35,211 nucleotides of DNA from Armatimonadota bacterium (GTDB lineage: Bacteria; Sysuimicrobiota; Sysuimicrobiia; Sysuimicrobiales; Kaftiobacteriaceae): positions 1,686 to 36,896 of the forward strand of contig JACPRY010000052.1 in NCBI GenBank assembly GCA_016193565.1, written 5' to 3'. The notes beneath the pieces are model-generated. The model searched no databases and was not told the DNA's origin. It saw only the letters and a program-made list of their open reading frames with translations. A program made the position numbers and the translations under genes. Below, one piece after another: positions 1-7,498 of the stretch (positions are counted from its first letter, which is position 1; every line of letters begins with the position of its first letter).

Positions 1-2
1 GG

Positions 3-275
3 AGCATGATTCTGGCTGAAGAGCTGGGGATCACGCAGGCCGTGGCGCGCAATCCCGCGCGACTCACCGAAATCACAGGCAAGGATCCTAATGCGAAGCA
101 CTTCGCCGAATTGAAGGGAGGCGCCGGCCTGAGGGTGATTCGTCTCGTGGGAAATTACGGCGAGGTGTACGATCGCTACTTCGGGCGGCGGGGGAGAATT
201 CCGATCGATCGTGACGGGACCCCAAACGAACTGGCCAAAAACGGAGGCGCGATGATCAGCCGCCCGTTCCGATAG
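3..275 (+). CDS. aapJ: Amino-acid ABC transporter substrate-binding protein, C-terminal end (partial)
   Basis: The reading frame is open to the left edge of the window, so only about the last 90 residues are present. The segment IRLVGNYGEVYDRYFG followed by an ending of the form N-x-L-x(3)-GG-x-M-x(2)-PFR matches the end of AapJ/BztA-type periplasmic binding proteins of the general L-amino-acid importer, where VGNYGE and a terminal GGLMYAPPFR are typical. The first ATG visible, at 6, is only an internal methionine. The gene lies 36 nt upstream of two permease genes and an ATPase gene of the same system, which supports the call. In the family, the protein binds amino acids outside the membrane and delivers them to the permease pair. 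The tail is more divergent than usual (NELAKNGGAMISRPFR). Confidence 0.8.
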   Translation, partial: SMILAEELGITQAVARNPARLTEITGKDPNAKHFAELKGGAGLRVIRLVGNYGEVYDRYFGRRGRIPIDRDGTPNELAKNGGAMISRPFR

Positions 276-311
276 CACTGATGGCGACGAGTCCGCCGCG
301 TTAGGACGGGT

Positions 312-1379
312 GTGATACATTCCGGGCGTGCGCGCATGCGCACGTCCGGTGCATATCTGGGTGTGAGTGTGATGCAACCTCCATTTTGGCGCGACGCACG
401 CAAGCTGGCCATCATCACGCAGGCGGCGTTCCTTGTCGTCGTGGCCCTTGCGTTGTGGAGTACGAACGAGGCCCTGGAGCGGAGCTTCATCAGGCAGAAC
501 ATCCGTCTGGACTGGTCCTTTTGGCGCCAGCCGGCGGGATTCTTAGTCAGCGCGCTGACCTGGACGGTCGACCTGGAGACCCTCAGCCTCAAGCAGTACG
601 ATCCGGCCGACAGCGCTGGCGAGGCGATGATCGCCGGGTTCTTCAACACGATCAAGGTCGCGATACTGGGCATCGTCCTGGCGACGCTCCTCGGCCTGAT
701 CGTGGGCATTACCCGCCTCTCGCGCAACTGGCTGGTAAACCGACTGGCCCTGGGCTACGTCGAGCTGCTGCGGAACACACCGCTGCTGGTGCAGCTGTTC
801 TTTTGGTACTTTGCCGTAATGCTGCAGCTTCCGAACGGGTCGCCGGAGCAGCCCCCGCTCCGGTGGTTCGGCGACTTTGTCGTGCTCACCAACTCCGGGC
901 TGGCATTCGGGGGTATGGTCATGGAGCGCTTCGGGCGACTCGTCGTGGACGGGGGCTTTCAGTTGACGCCAGAGTTCGCGGCGCTCGTGATCGGGCTTGC
1001 TGTCTATACCTCATCCTTCATCGCCGAGATCGTCCGGGGTGGCATTCTCGCGGTATCCCGAGGTCAGATGGAGGCGGCGCGCAGTCTCGGGCTCACGTAC
1101 CGCCAGGCGCTTCAGCTGATCGTGCTACCCCAGGCCCTGCGCATCGTGATTCTGCCGCTCGGCAACCAGTTCCTGAACCTGACGAAGAACAGCAGCCTCG
1201 CAATCGGTATCGGCTACGCCGAATTCCTCACCGCGGCCAACACGGTGAGCAGTCAATCGTTCCGGTCGCTCGAGGCATTCACGTTCGTCACGCTGGGCTA
1301 TCTTATGCTGTCGCTGACGATCTCGGCGTTTCTCAACCTCATCCGCGCCCGGCTGCGGCTGCCGGGCACGATCGGGTAA
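312..1379 (+). CDS. aapQ: General L-amino-acid ABC transporter permease (AapQ type)
   Basis: A multi-spanning inner-membrane permease of the polar amino-acid (HAAT) family. The first membrane helix lies near residues 30-48 and the BPD_transp_1 region starts near residue 105 (AGFFNTIKVAILGIVLATLL). YVELLRNTPLLVQLFFWYF and the cytoplasmic EAA loop (RGQMEAARSLGL, about residues 252-263) are diagnostic. The final SSLAIGIGYAEF segment is also typical of AapQ. The length (355 aa) is slightly short for the family, mainly in the periplasmic loop between helices. The start is uncertain: GTG at 312 has a weak AGGA upstream, while ATG at 372 gives a more usual N-terminus. It is followed 3 nt later by the partner permease, so the two form one operon with aapJ and the ATPase gene. 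Confidence 0.9.
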   Translation: MIHSGRARMRTSGAYLGVSVMQPPFWRDARKLAIITQAAFLVVVALALWSTNEALERSFIRQNIRLDWSFWRQPAGFLVSALTWTVDLETLSLKQYDPADSAGEAMIAGFFNTIKVAILGIVLATLLGLIVGITRLSRNWLVNRLALGYVELLRNTPLLVQLFFWYFAVMLQLPNGSPEQPPLRWFGDFVVLTNSGLAFGGMVMERFGRLVVDGGFQLTPEFAALVIGLAVYTSSFIAEIVRGGILAVSRGQMEAARSLGLTYRQALQLIVLPQALRIVILPLGNQFLNLTKNSSLAIGIGYAEFLTAANTVSSQSFRSLEAFTFVTLGYLMLSLTISAFLNLIRARLRLPGTIG

Positions 1380-1382
1380 CTT

Positions 1383-2399
1383 ATGGCCATGCGCGTCGAA
1401 GCCCTGGCCCCACCCGAAGAGCGGATCACGCTCCTGCAATGGACACAGCGGAATCTCTTCGATGGGCTGTGGAACACGGTCCTGACGCTGGCCACGGCGG
1501 CGGTGCTGGCTACAGGAGTGAGCCGTGTTGCCCGGTGGGTGGCCTCCGCCCACTGGGGCGTGATCACGGACAATCTGCGGTTCTGGCTGGTAGGGGTCAT
1601 GCCCGTGGAGTTCGTGGGCCGCGCGCTGTGGGCCGGCGGGCTCGTCGCGGTCATGACGCTGCTCACGGCTGTTGGGATGCGCGCCAGGGCGCGGCCGCGG
1701 ACGCTCGCGGCGGCTTGGGCCGGCATCGTCATAGCGGTGCTGTGGATCATGGCGCCGATCCGGATCGACCAGATCGGCGGGCTCTACCTCACCCTGCTGC
1801 TTGCGGTGGTGGCGATCTCGTTCGCGTTCCCGATCGGTGTGATCGTGGGCGTGGGGCGGGTCAGCACGCTGCCGGTCATCCGGGCACTCTCGACAGTATA
1901 CATCGAGGCGATTCGCGGGATTCCGTTCATCACCGTGCTGCTCTGGTTTTCGATCTTTGTCAGCCTCGTCTCGGGCGATGCGCTGACGAGAGTACAGCGC
2001 GCGATGATCGCGATGACGATCTTCTCCTCAGCCTATGTCGGGGAGATCGTGCGGGCCGGCATCCAGGCCGTGCCGCGAGGGCAGGTCGAGGCCGCCCGCG
2101 CGGTCGGGCTGTCCTCGGTCCAGACGATGCGCTACATTGTGCTGCCGCAGGCTGTGAAAAACATGATCCCGGCGCTGGTGGGCCAGTTCATCGGTCTGTT
2201 CAAGGATACGTCGCTGACGGTGATCATCGGGCTCACGGAGCTGGTTGGCACCGGCCGGGCGCTGCTGGCGATCACCACCTACCTGCATGATGTGCGCGAG
2301 GTCTACGTGTTCCTGATCGTCGTCTACTTTGTATTCTCGTTTGCGATGTCGTATGGTAGCCGCAGACTCGAGAAGCGGCTGGGGTTGGGAGAGAGATGA
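1383..2399 (+). CDS. aapM: General L-amino-acid ABC transporter permease (AapM type)
   Basis: Second membrane subunit of the importer, 338 aa. Several hydrophobic helices precede the transport domain (about residues 135-330). That domain contains [18 protein letters not shown], the EAA loop [14 protein letters not shown], and [19 protein letters not shown], which is characteristic of AapM/BztC. Its stop overlaps the start of the ATPase gene (ATGA at 2396-2399), so translation is probably coupled. No clear ribosome-binding site precedes ATG 1383, which sits 3 nt after the upstream stop, again suggesting coupling. In the family this subunit heterodimerises with AapQ. Which amino acids are carried cannot be read from the sequence. 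Confidence 0.92.
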   Translation: MAMRVEALAPPEERITLLQWTQRNLFDGLWNTVLTLATAAVLATGVSRVARWVASAHWGVITDNLRFWLVGVMPVEFVGRALWAGGLVAVMTLLTAVGMRARARPRTLAAAWAGIVIAVLWIMAPIRIDQIGGLYLTLLLAVVAISFAFPIGVIVGVGRVSTLPVIRALSTVYIEAIRGIPFITVLLWFSIFVSLVSGDALTRVQRAMIAMTIFSSAYVGEIVRAGIQAVPRGQVEAARAVGLSSVQTMRYIVLPQAVKNMIPALVGQFIGLFKDTSLTVIIGLTELVGTGRALLAITTYLHDVREVYVFLIVVYFVFSFAMSYGSRRLEKRLGLGER

Positions 2400-3151
2400 C
2401 TGACGGCAAGGCGCAGCCCATCATCATTCTTGACACCGTCAACAAGTGGTTCGGGAAGCTCCACGTCCTGCGGGGAATCAAACTGGACGTATGGACGGGC
2501 GAGGTGGTCGTCGTCGCCGGCCCGTCGGGATCGGGTAAGTCGACGATGATCCGCTGCATTAACAGGCTGGAAACACATCAGCTTGGCCGAATCGTCGTGG
2601 ATGGCATCGAGCTCACCGACGACGTGCGAAATATCGACGCGGTGCGCAGCGAAGTCGGGATGGTGTTCCAGTCCTTCAACCTGTTCCCGCATCTCACCGC
2701 CTTGCAGAACGTCGCGCTCGCGCCGGTGAAGGTGCGGAAGCGGCCAAAGGTCAACGCCGAGCGTATCGCGATGGAGATCCTGGAGCGCGTCGGAATTCCG
2801 GAGAAGGCACACAGTTATCCGGCGCAGCTCTCGGGCGGCCAGCAGCAGCGGGTGGCCATCGCCCGGGCGCTGGCAATGCAGCCAAAGATCATGCTGTTCG
2901 ACGAGCCGACGTCCGCGCTCGACCCGGAGATGATCCAGGAAGTCCTCGACGTCATGAAGGGCCTGGCCAAGGATGCGGGAATGACGATGATCGTCGTGAC
3001 ACACGAGATGGGATTCGCCCGCGAGGTCGCCGACCGGATCGTCTTCATGGACGAGGGCGTCATCGTCGAGGAGGGTGAGCCCGAACACTTCTTCACGAAC
3101 CCGACGCACCCGCGTACGAAACTCTTTCTGTCGAAGATTCTGCACCAGTAA
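2396..3151 (+). CDS. aapP: Amino-acid ABC transporter ATP-binding protein (AapP/GlnQ type)
   Basis: Full-length 251-aa ATPase of the polar amino-acid importer class. It shows Walker [10 protein letters not shown] (about residues 42-50), the Q-loop in [19 protein letters not shown], the signature LSGGQQQR (about 143), Walker B with catalytic Glu in [13 protein letters not shown], and the switch His in VVTHEMGFA. The start overlaps the permease stop, and GGGAGAG just upstream is a good ribosome-binding site. It powers import through the AapQ/AapM pair. The operon ends here: the stop at 3149-3151 is followed at once by the first tandem-repeat hairpin. Confidence 0.95.
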   Translation: MTDGKAQPIIILDTVNKWFGKLHVLRGIKLDVWTGEVVVVAGPSGSGKSTMIRCINRLETHQLGRIVVDGIELTDDVRNIDAVRSEVGMVFQSFNLFPHLTALQNVALAPVKVRKRPKVNAERIAMEILERVGIPEKAHSYPAQLSGGQQQRVAIARALAMQPKIMLFDEPTSALDPEMIQEVLDVMKGLAKDAGMTMIVVTHEMGFAREVADRIVFMDEGVIVEEGEPEHFFTNPTHPRTKLFLSKILHQ

Positions 3152-3245
3152 CGAAAGGAAACGAGGAAACGAGGAAACGAGGAAACGAGTAACTGCCGAA
3201 GGTGGGTCTGTCTCGTTACCTTGTTTCCTAGTTTCCTAGTTTCCG
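3152..3245 (+). repeat. Inverted tandem-repeat hairpin 1 (unit GGAAACGA)
   Basis: Four perfect head-to-tail copies of the 8-mer GGAAACGA lie at 3157-3188. After a short spacer, the complementary unit GTTTCCTA is repeated at 3223-3244. The arms can pair over about 30 nt with a few mismatches, the loop being roughly 3194-3210. It starts directly after the aapP stop and ends just before an extended -10 promoter. It could act as a terminator or insulator between the importer operon and the next gene. There is no U-run, so it is not a textbook intrinsic terminator. Confidence 0.85.
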
Positions 3246-3254
3246 AAGCTTGCA

Positions 3255-3263
3255 TGGTATAAT
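3255..3263 (+). promoter_or_regulatory. Extended -10 promoter upstream of the CNNM gene
   Basis: TGG followed by a perfect TATAAT (3258-3263) forms an extended -10 element. No good -35 hexamer is found 16-18 nt upstream, where the right arm of the repeat hairpin lies. The predicted start of transcription near 3270 leaves a leader of about 27 nt containing GGGAG ahead of the TTG start at 3297. Confidence 0.6.
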
Positions 3264-3296
3264 GGGTGGTCGCAGGAAGGGTGGGAGAAGACCTCG

Positions 3297-4583
3297 TTGG
3301 ATGCCTCTGGTAGTCCGCTGGGGTACGTCATCCTGGCGGTGTTTTTGCTCTTGCTACTCTCTGCGTTTTTCTCCGGAGCCGAGACCGCACTTTTCGCGGT
3401 GAACCGGTTGCGCATGCGGCGGATGGCCGAAGAAGGCCGCCGCCGGCCAGCGCTCATCCTCCGGCTTCTCGAGCAGCCGGGGCGCGTGCTCACCGCGCTG
3501 CTCGTCGGCAACAACATCGCCAACGTAACCGCGTCCGTCCTGGCCACCGCGCTGCTGGTCGCCGTCCTGGGTCCCCAGCTCGGTCCAATCTACGCGATCA
3601 TCATCCTGACGCTCGTCATCCTCATTATCGGCGAGATCACACCGAAGACGTTTGCTGCTAAATACGCCGACCGGCTGGCAATCCTGGTCTCGCGACCCGT
3701 GCATTATTTCACCGTTGCGTTGACCCCGGTGATCTGGCTGCTGTCTCGGCTGAGCGACCTGCTCGTCCGCCCGCTGGGCGGCCGCGTCAACCTGGCCTCA
3801 CCGCTCGTGACCGAAGAAGAGATCCGGCTGCTGGTGAAGATGGGCGAAGAGGTGGGCGTGCTGCAGGAAGAAGAGCGGCAGATGATCCACTCAATCTTCG
3901 AGTTCGGCGATACCGTGGCGCGCGAGGTAATGGTCCCGCGCATCGACATGATCTGTATCGAGGACAGCGCGAGTCTGGATGACATCCTCAGGGTCATCCT
4001 TGAAGAGGGTCACTCCCGCCTGCCGGTGTACCACGAGAGCATCGACCGCATCGTCGGGGTGATCTACGTGAAGGACCTACTCAGTCACTTGAAAGCCGGC
4101 CACAGCACACTGCAGGCGAAAGAAGTGATGCGCCCGGCATATTTCATCCCCGAGACGAAGCGGCTGGACGATCTGTTCAGGGAGATGCGCCGCAAGAAGA
4201 CGCCGATGGCGATCGTCGTCGACGAGTACGGCGGCACGGCCGGGCTAGTCACGACCGAAGACCTCCTGGAGGAGATCGTGGGCCCGATCCTTGACGAGTA
4301 TGACGTCGAAGAGAAGCTCGTGGAGATCGTCAACGATCAGGTGGCGCTCGTCGATGGTCGCCTGAGCCTCGAAGAGGTCAACGAGCTCCTGAACCTCGAC
4401 CTGCCGGTCGGAGAAGTAGACACGATCGGAGGCTTCGTGTACGCCCTGCTGGGGCGCGCGCCGACTCAGGGCGAGTCCGTCCGGGCTGACAGCGTGGAGA
4501 TGCAGGTAGAACGGCTCGACGGCCAGCGGATCGCCCGGGTCAAGATCACCAGGCTGGTGCCCTCCCAACCGCTGCGGCCGTAA
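3297..4583 (+). CDS. CNNM/CorC-type membrane protein with CBS pair (hemolysin-C family)
   Basis: 428 aa with the usual order: a DUF21/CNNM membrane domain (about residues 8-190, with FSGAETALFAVNRLRMRR and IIGEITPKTFAAKYADRL), a CBS pair (about 205-325, with EVMVPRIDM and VVDEYGGTAGLVTTEDLLEEIVG), and a C-terminal CorC_HlyC domain (about 340-425, with DTIGGFVYALLGRAP). In the family these proteins handle Mg2+ (CorB/CNNM/YhdP/YtfL group), with the CBS pair binding nucleotides. The 'hemolysin' name is historical. The start is TTG 3297 with GGGAG upstream; the hydrophobic first helix begins right after, so little sequence can be missing. The stop (TAA 4581-4583) overlaps the ATG of the cytidine deaminase gene. 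Confidence 0.9.
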   Translation: MDASGSPLGYVILAVFLLLLLSAFFSGAETALFAVNRLRMRRMAEEGRRRPALILRLLEQPGRVLTALLVGNNIANVTASVLATALLVAVLGPQLGPIYAIIILTLVILIIGEITPKTFAAKYADRLAILVSRPVHYFTVALTPVIWLLSRLSDLLVRPLGGRVNLASPLVTEEEIRLLVKMGEEVGVLQEEERQMIHSIFEFGDTVAREVMVPRIDMICIEDSASLDDILRVILEEGHSRLPVYHESIDRIVGVIYVKDLLSHLKAGHSTLQAKEVMRPAYFIPETKRLDDLFREMRRKKTPMAIVVDEYGGTAGLVTTEDLLEEIVGPILDEYDVEEKLVEIVNDQVALVDGRLSLEEVNELLNLDLPVGEVDTIGGFVYALLGRAPTQGESVRADSVEMQVERLDGQRIARVKITRLVPSQPLRP

Positions 4584-5104
4584 TGCGCCCTTCGACTCGC
4601 TCAGGGCACTCGACTCGGAGCGGCCGAAGGCCACGAGCGAGCCGGCGAAGCAGGCGAGTCGAGTGGGAACGCGGAACTGCGAAGCGCCCCTCCGACCGGG
4701 AACTCATCGAAGCGGCCAAGCGGGCGAGGCTCAAGGCGTACGCCCCCTACTCGAAGTTTCGCGTCGGCGCGGCGGTGCTGACCGCTGACGGGCAGGTCTT
4801 CACCGGTGCGAATGTCGAGAACGTGTCGTACCCGGTGTCGCTGTGCGCGGAGCGGGTTGCGATCCACCAGGCCGTTGCAGCCGGCCACCGCGACCTCCGG
4901 ACCGTGGCGGTGGTGGCCGACGGCAAAGAGCCGGCCATGCCCTGCGGCGCCTGCCGGCAGGTCATGGCTGAGTTCGGCGTGCGGAAGGTGATCGTCGCGA
5001 CACCGAACGGCCGCACGCGCGTCCGCTCCCTAAGGCAACTCCTCGCCGAACCATTTCTTCCTGAGCGGCTCCTCGGGAAAGCCAAAGGCGGTCGTAGGTC
5101 GTAG
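4583..5104 (+). CDS. cdd: Cytidine deaminase with repeat-derived N-terminal extension
   Basis: Zinc-dependent deaminase of (deoxy)cytidine in pyrimidine salvage. The catalytic domain starts near residue 37 (RELIEAAKRARLKAYAPYSKFRVGAAVL) and holds the zinc and proton-shuttle motifs CAER and PCGACRQ, with the substrate-binding region in GANVENVSYP. The domain is about 130 aa, normal for homotetrameric Cdd. The first about 27 residues are Arg/Ser-rich and are encoded by a dispersed palindromic repeat. No ATG, GTG or TTG occurs in frame between ATG 4583 and the domain, so the repeat seems to supply the start codon, coupled to the preceding stop (TAATG). The last residues and stop lie in the left arm of tandem-repeat hairpin 2. 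The gene precedes era, as in Bacillota. Confidence 0.9.
   Translation: MRPSTRSGHSTRSGRRPRASRRSRRVEWERGTAKRPSDRELIEAAKRARLKAYAPYSKFRVGAAVLTADGQVFTGANVENVSYPVSLCAERVAIHQAVAAGHRDLRTVAVVADGKEPAMPCGACRQVMAEFGVRKVIVATPNGRTRVRSLRQLLAEPFLPERLLGKAKGGRRS
4587..4671 (+). repeat. Dispersed palindromic repeat, copy 1
   Basis: About 85 bp beginning with an imperfect palindrome, GCCCTTCGACTCGCTCAGGG, then the 11-mer CACTCGACTCG (4607-4617). Its exact reverse complement lies at 4655-4665, and a GGCCGAAGGCC hairpin sits between (4622-4632). Two further copies in the window (26311-26408, reverse; 34470-34570, forward) share the 11-bp inverted repeat and the core GGCCGAAGGCCACGAGCGAG. This copy is translated as the N-terminus of Cdd. 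Confidence 0.85.
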
Positions 5105-5166
5105 GTCGTGGGTCGTAGCAACACTCAACCGAACTTCCAACGACCTACGGCCCACGACCTGTGACC
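5090..5166 (+). repeat. Inverted tandem-repeat hairpin 2 (unit GGTCGTA)
   Basis: Four copies of GGTCGTA or GGTCGTG (5090-5117) face a complementary arm at 5140-5166 (CGACCTACGG... GACC). Over the best 22 nt, 19 positions pair. The left arm contains the cdd stop codon (5102-5104) and the right arm contains the GTG start of era, so the whole spacer between the two genes is this structure. Confidence 0.8.
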
Positions 5167-6060
5167 GCAGTCAGCTCGTTTCGTTCGGGCTTCGTCGTCC
5201 TGGCCGGCCGCCCGAATGTCGGCAAGTCCACCCTGGTCAACCGGCTGGTCGGTCAGAAGGTCGCGATAACGGCGGCCGTGCCGCAGACCACCCGCACCAG
5301 GCTGCAGGCGATCGTCACGTTGCCCCACGCTCAGCTGATTTTCGTGGATACTCCGGGCATCCACCATCCCCGTCACCGGCTCGGCGAGAAGATGGTCAGA
5401 GATGCCAGGCACGCGCTGCTGGACGCCGACGTGATCGTGTTCATGCTCGATGCCACCGCGGGCGTGACGCCTGAAGACGAGACGGTCGCCCGTGCCCTGA
5501 AAGGCGCCGGAACGCCAGTGGTCGTCGCCCTCAACAAAATGGATCGCGTGGAACCCATGGCGCTCACCGCCCTCGCAAGCGTCGTGGGGGCGCTCGGGAA
5601 CTTCCAGGCCGTCCTTCCCATTTCGGCGGCTGCCGGCACCAACGTCGACCGCCTGCTCGAGATGCTCGTCGGCCTGCTGCCCGAGGGACCGCAGTACTTT
5701 CCGCCCGAGATGCTCACGGATCAAAGCGAGCAGTTTCTCGCTCGGGAACTGATCCGCGAACAGGCCATCAAGCTGACGCGGGAGGAACTGCCGCACAGCG
5801 TCGCGGTCGAGATCGAGGAGTTCGCGGATCGGCCGGGCAAGGATTTAACCTACATCCGGGCCACCCTTCACGTGGAGCGGGACTCCCACAAGAAGATGCT
5901 GATCGGCCGCGAGGGTCGCCTGCTGAAGGAGATCGGACGGCTCGCCCGCCGCGAGATCGAAGCGCTCCTGGAGCGTCGCGTCTACCTCGACCTCTGGGTC
6001 AAGACCTCGAAAGACTGGCGCGACAAGGACGAGCTGATCAGAGCGTTCTACCCTGAGTAA
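5161..6060 (+). CDS. era: GTPase Era
   Basis: Complete 299-aa Era, a GTPase that binds the 3' end of 16S rRNA and helps assemble the 30S subunit. The G domain covers about residues 8-175: G1 GRPNVGKST, switch I with TTRTR, G3 DTPG, G4 NKMD, and the Era-specific IHHPRHRLGEKM. The C-terminal KH domain (about 205-290) carries GREGRLLKEIGRLARREIEALL. The start is GTG 5161, lying at the end of the right arm of hairpin 2. No ribosome-binding site is obvious because the repeat occupies the leader. It sits between cdd and recO as is common in Gram-positive-type genomes, but here two metal-transport genes are interposed before recO. Confidence 0.97.
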   Translation: MTAVSSFRSGFVVLAGRPNVGKSTLVNRLVGQKVAITAAVPQTTRTRLQAIVTLPHAQLIFVDTPGIHHPRHRLGEKMVRDARHALLDADVIVFMLDATAGVTPEDETVARALKGAGTPVVVALNKMDRVEPMALTALASVVGALGNFQAVLPISAAAGTNVDRLLEMLVGLLPEGPQYFPPEMLTDQSEQFLARELIREQAIKLTREELPHSVAVEIEEFADRPGKDLTYIRATLHVERDSHKKMLIGREGRLLKEIGRLARREIEALLERRVYLDLWVKTSKDWRDKDELIRAFYPE

Positions 6061-6068
6061 CCCCAAAG

Positions 6069-6223
6069 TCTATTGCGTCCATTGCGTCCATTGGGTCCAT
6101 TGCGTCCTCTGTGGGAAGGCCTTGTAGGGTTTGTTGCGTCGAAGACGCAATATTCCCTGAGATAATTCAGGAGACGCAATAGACGCAACAGACGCAATAG
6201 ACGCGATGGACGCAAAAGACGCC
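6069..6223 (+). repeat. Inverted tandem-repeat hairpin 3 (unit ATTGCGTCC)
   Basis: Four 9-nt units ATTGCGTCC (6072-6107, one with a G change) face a long right arm of AGACGCAAT/C units (6172-6223). The right arm includes the ATG start at 6206 and the first codons (MDAKDA) of the next gene. The loop holds a smaller hairpin (TTGCGTC-GA-AGACGCAA region, about 6133-6150) and a possible extended -10 (TGA-GATAAT, 6158-6166). Confidence 0.8.
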
Positions 6224-7498
6224 CTTCAGGTTTTCTATCTGAGCCAGCTCATTGGCGCCGCAATTGTGGACGCCGACGGACTTCGGCTGGGTGTGCTCGG
6301 CGACGTCGCCGTCGATCTGCGCGAAACGCTCCCCCGTGTGACGGGCGTCTGGATGCGCAGCGACCGCAGCCTTGTGGCGCTCATTCCCCGCGACGCGATC
6401 GCCGAGTTCCACCTCCATGCGGTGTGGCTGAAGGTCGCCCGCCGGTACCTCCAGCCGCGGCCGCTCCAGCCCGAAGAGATGCTGCTCGGCGAGGTCCTCG
6501 ACAGCCAGGTCGTGGATACCGACGGCCTGAAGGTCGTGCGCGTCAACGACCTGCAGTTGATGCGTACCGACGGTGATCTCAGGGTGCTGGCGGCAGATGT
6601 CGGCACGACGGGACTCCTGCGGCGGCTGAACCTGGAAGGACCGGTGCAGCGTCTGGTGCGCGCCTTCGGACGAAGGCTGCCGGATCGCGTCATCCCCTGG
6701 CGCATGGTCGCCGCGTTCGGCGGCCGGATGACGCCGGTGAAACTCTCGATCTCCCGCGAACGGCTCCGCGAAATTCATCCGGCCGACCTGGGGCAATTGA
6801 TGGGAGATCTCGACCGCGATGAGCGCGTGGAAGTGATGACCGCGCTGGAGCACGAGGCGGCGGCCGATACGCTCGCCGAAGCCGAGCCCGAGGTCCAGGC
6901 CGACGTGCTCAAGAGTCTGCCCAGCGAGCTCGCGGCGGACATCCTCGAGGAGATGTCGCCGGACGACGCGACCGACGTGCTCACCGACCTCCCGGCCGAG
7001 AAAGCCAGCGAGCTCATCGGCCTGATGGAAGCGGAAGAGGCCAAGGATGTCCAGGAACTGCTGAAGCACCCTGAGGGGACCGCCGGCAGCGTGATGACCA
7101 CGGAGTTCATCGCGCTGCCGGAAACGCTCACCGTCGAGGAGACGATCCAGTTTCTCCGGGAGAAGGCGCCTGAAGCCGAACAGATTTACTACTTATATGT
7201 CGTTGACGCGCAGCAGCGGCTGGTCGGCGTGCTCCCGCTGCGGACCCTCATCACGTCGCGGCCCTCGCAGCGCCTCAGCGACATTATGGTCTCCGGTGTC
7301 GTGTATCTCTCCGTCAACGACGCTGTCGAAACTGCCGCGGGGGCGCTCACCAAGTACGACCTCCTGGCGATGCCGGTGTTGGATGAATCGCTGCGCCTGG
7401 CCGGCGTCGTCACCGTCGATGACGTGATGGACGTCGTTCTGCAGAAGGGGCGGCGGCGAGTGCCCCCGCGCTTCCGCCGTCGAGCGAGGCAGCGCTGA
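6206..7498 (+). CDS. PRC-barrel / MgtE_N / CBS-pair protein without membrane domain
   Basis: 430 aa, soluble. Two PRC-barrel-like segments (about residues 12-80 and 90-160) precede a right-handed helical MgtE N-domain (about 190-300, with repeated xxDVLxxLPxExAxxIL-type units such as LPSELAADILEEMSPDDATDVL). A CBS pair follows (about 300-425, with GSVMTTEFIALPETLTV and VVTVDDVMDVV). In MgtE channels the N and CBS domains sense cytoplasmic Mg2+ and close the pore; here the pore domain is absent. The stop overlaps the start of an NRAMP-type transporter by one base, suggesting the protein regulates that transporter in trans; this is inference. The start codon lies within the repeat arm. The C-terminal tail is very arginine-rich. 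Confidence 0.85.
   Translation: MDAKDALQVFYLSQLIGAAIVDADGLRLGVLGDVAVDLRETLPRVTGVWMRSDRSLVALIPRDAIAEFHLHAVWLKVARRYLQPRPLQPEEMLLGEVLDSQVVDTDGLKVVRVNDLQLMRTDGDLRVLAADVGTTGLLRRLNLEGPVQRLVRAFGRRLPDRVIPWRMVAAFGGRMTPVKLSISRERLREIHPADLGQLMGDLDRDERVEVMTALEHEAAADTLAEAEPEVQADVLKSLPSELAADILEEMSPDDATDVLTDLPAEKASELIGLMEAEEAKDVQELLKHPEGTAGSVMTTEFIALPETLTVEETIQFLREKAPEAEQIYYLYVVDAQQRLVGVLPLRTLITSRPSQRLSDIMVSGVVYLSVNDAVETAAGALTKYDLLAMPVLDESLRLAGVVTVDDVMDVVLQKGRRRVPPRFRRRARQR

Noticed and set aside
386-2290. Long 634-codon open frame overlapping aapQ and aapM
   Set aside because: It is rich in Arg, Gly and Pro with no motif, and runs out of frame through two clear permeases; typical shadow of high-GC coding sequence.
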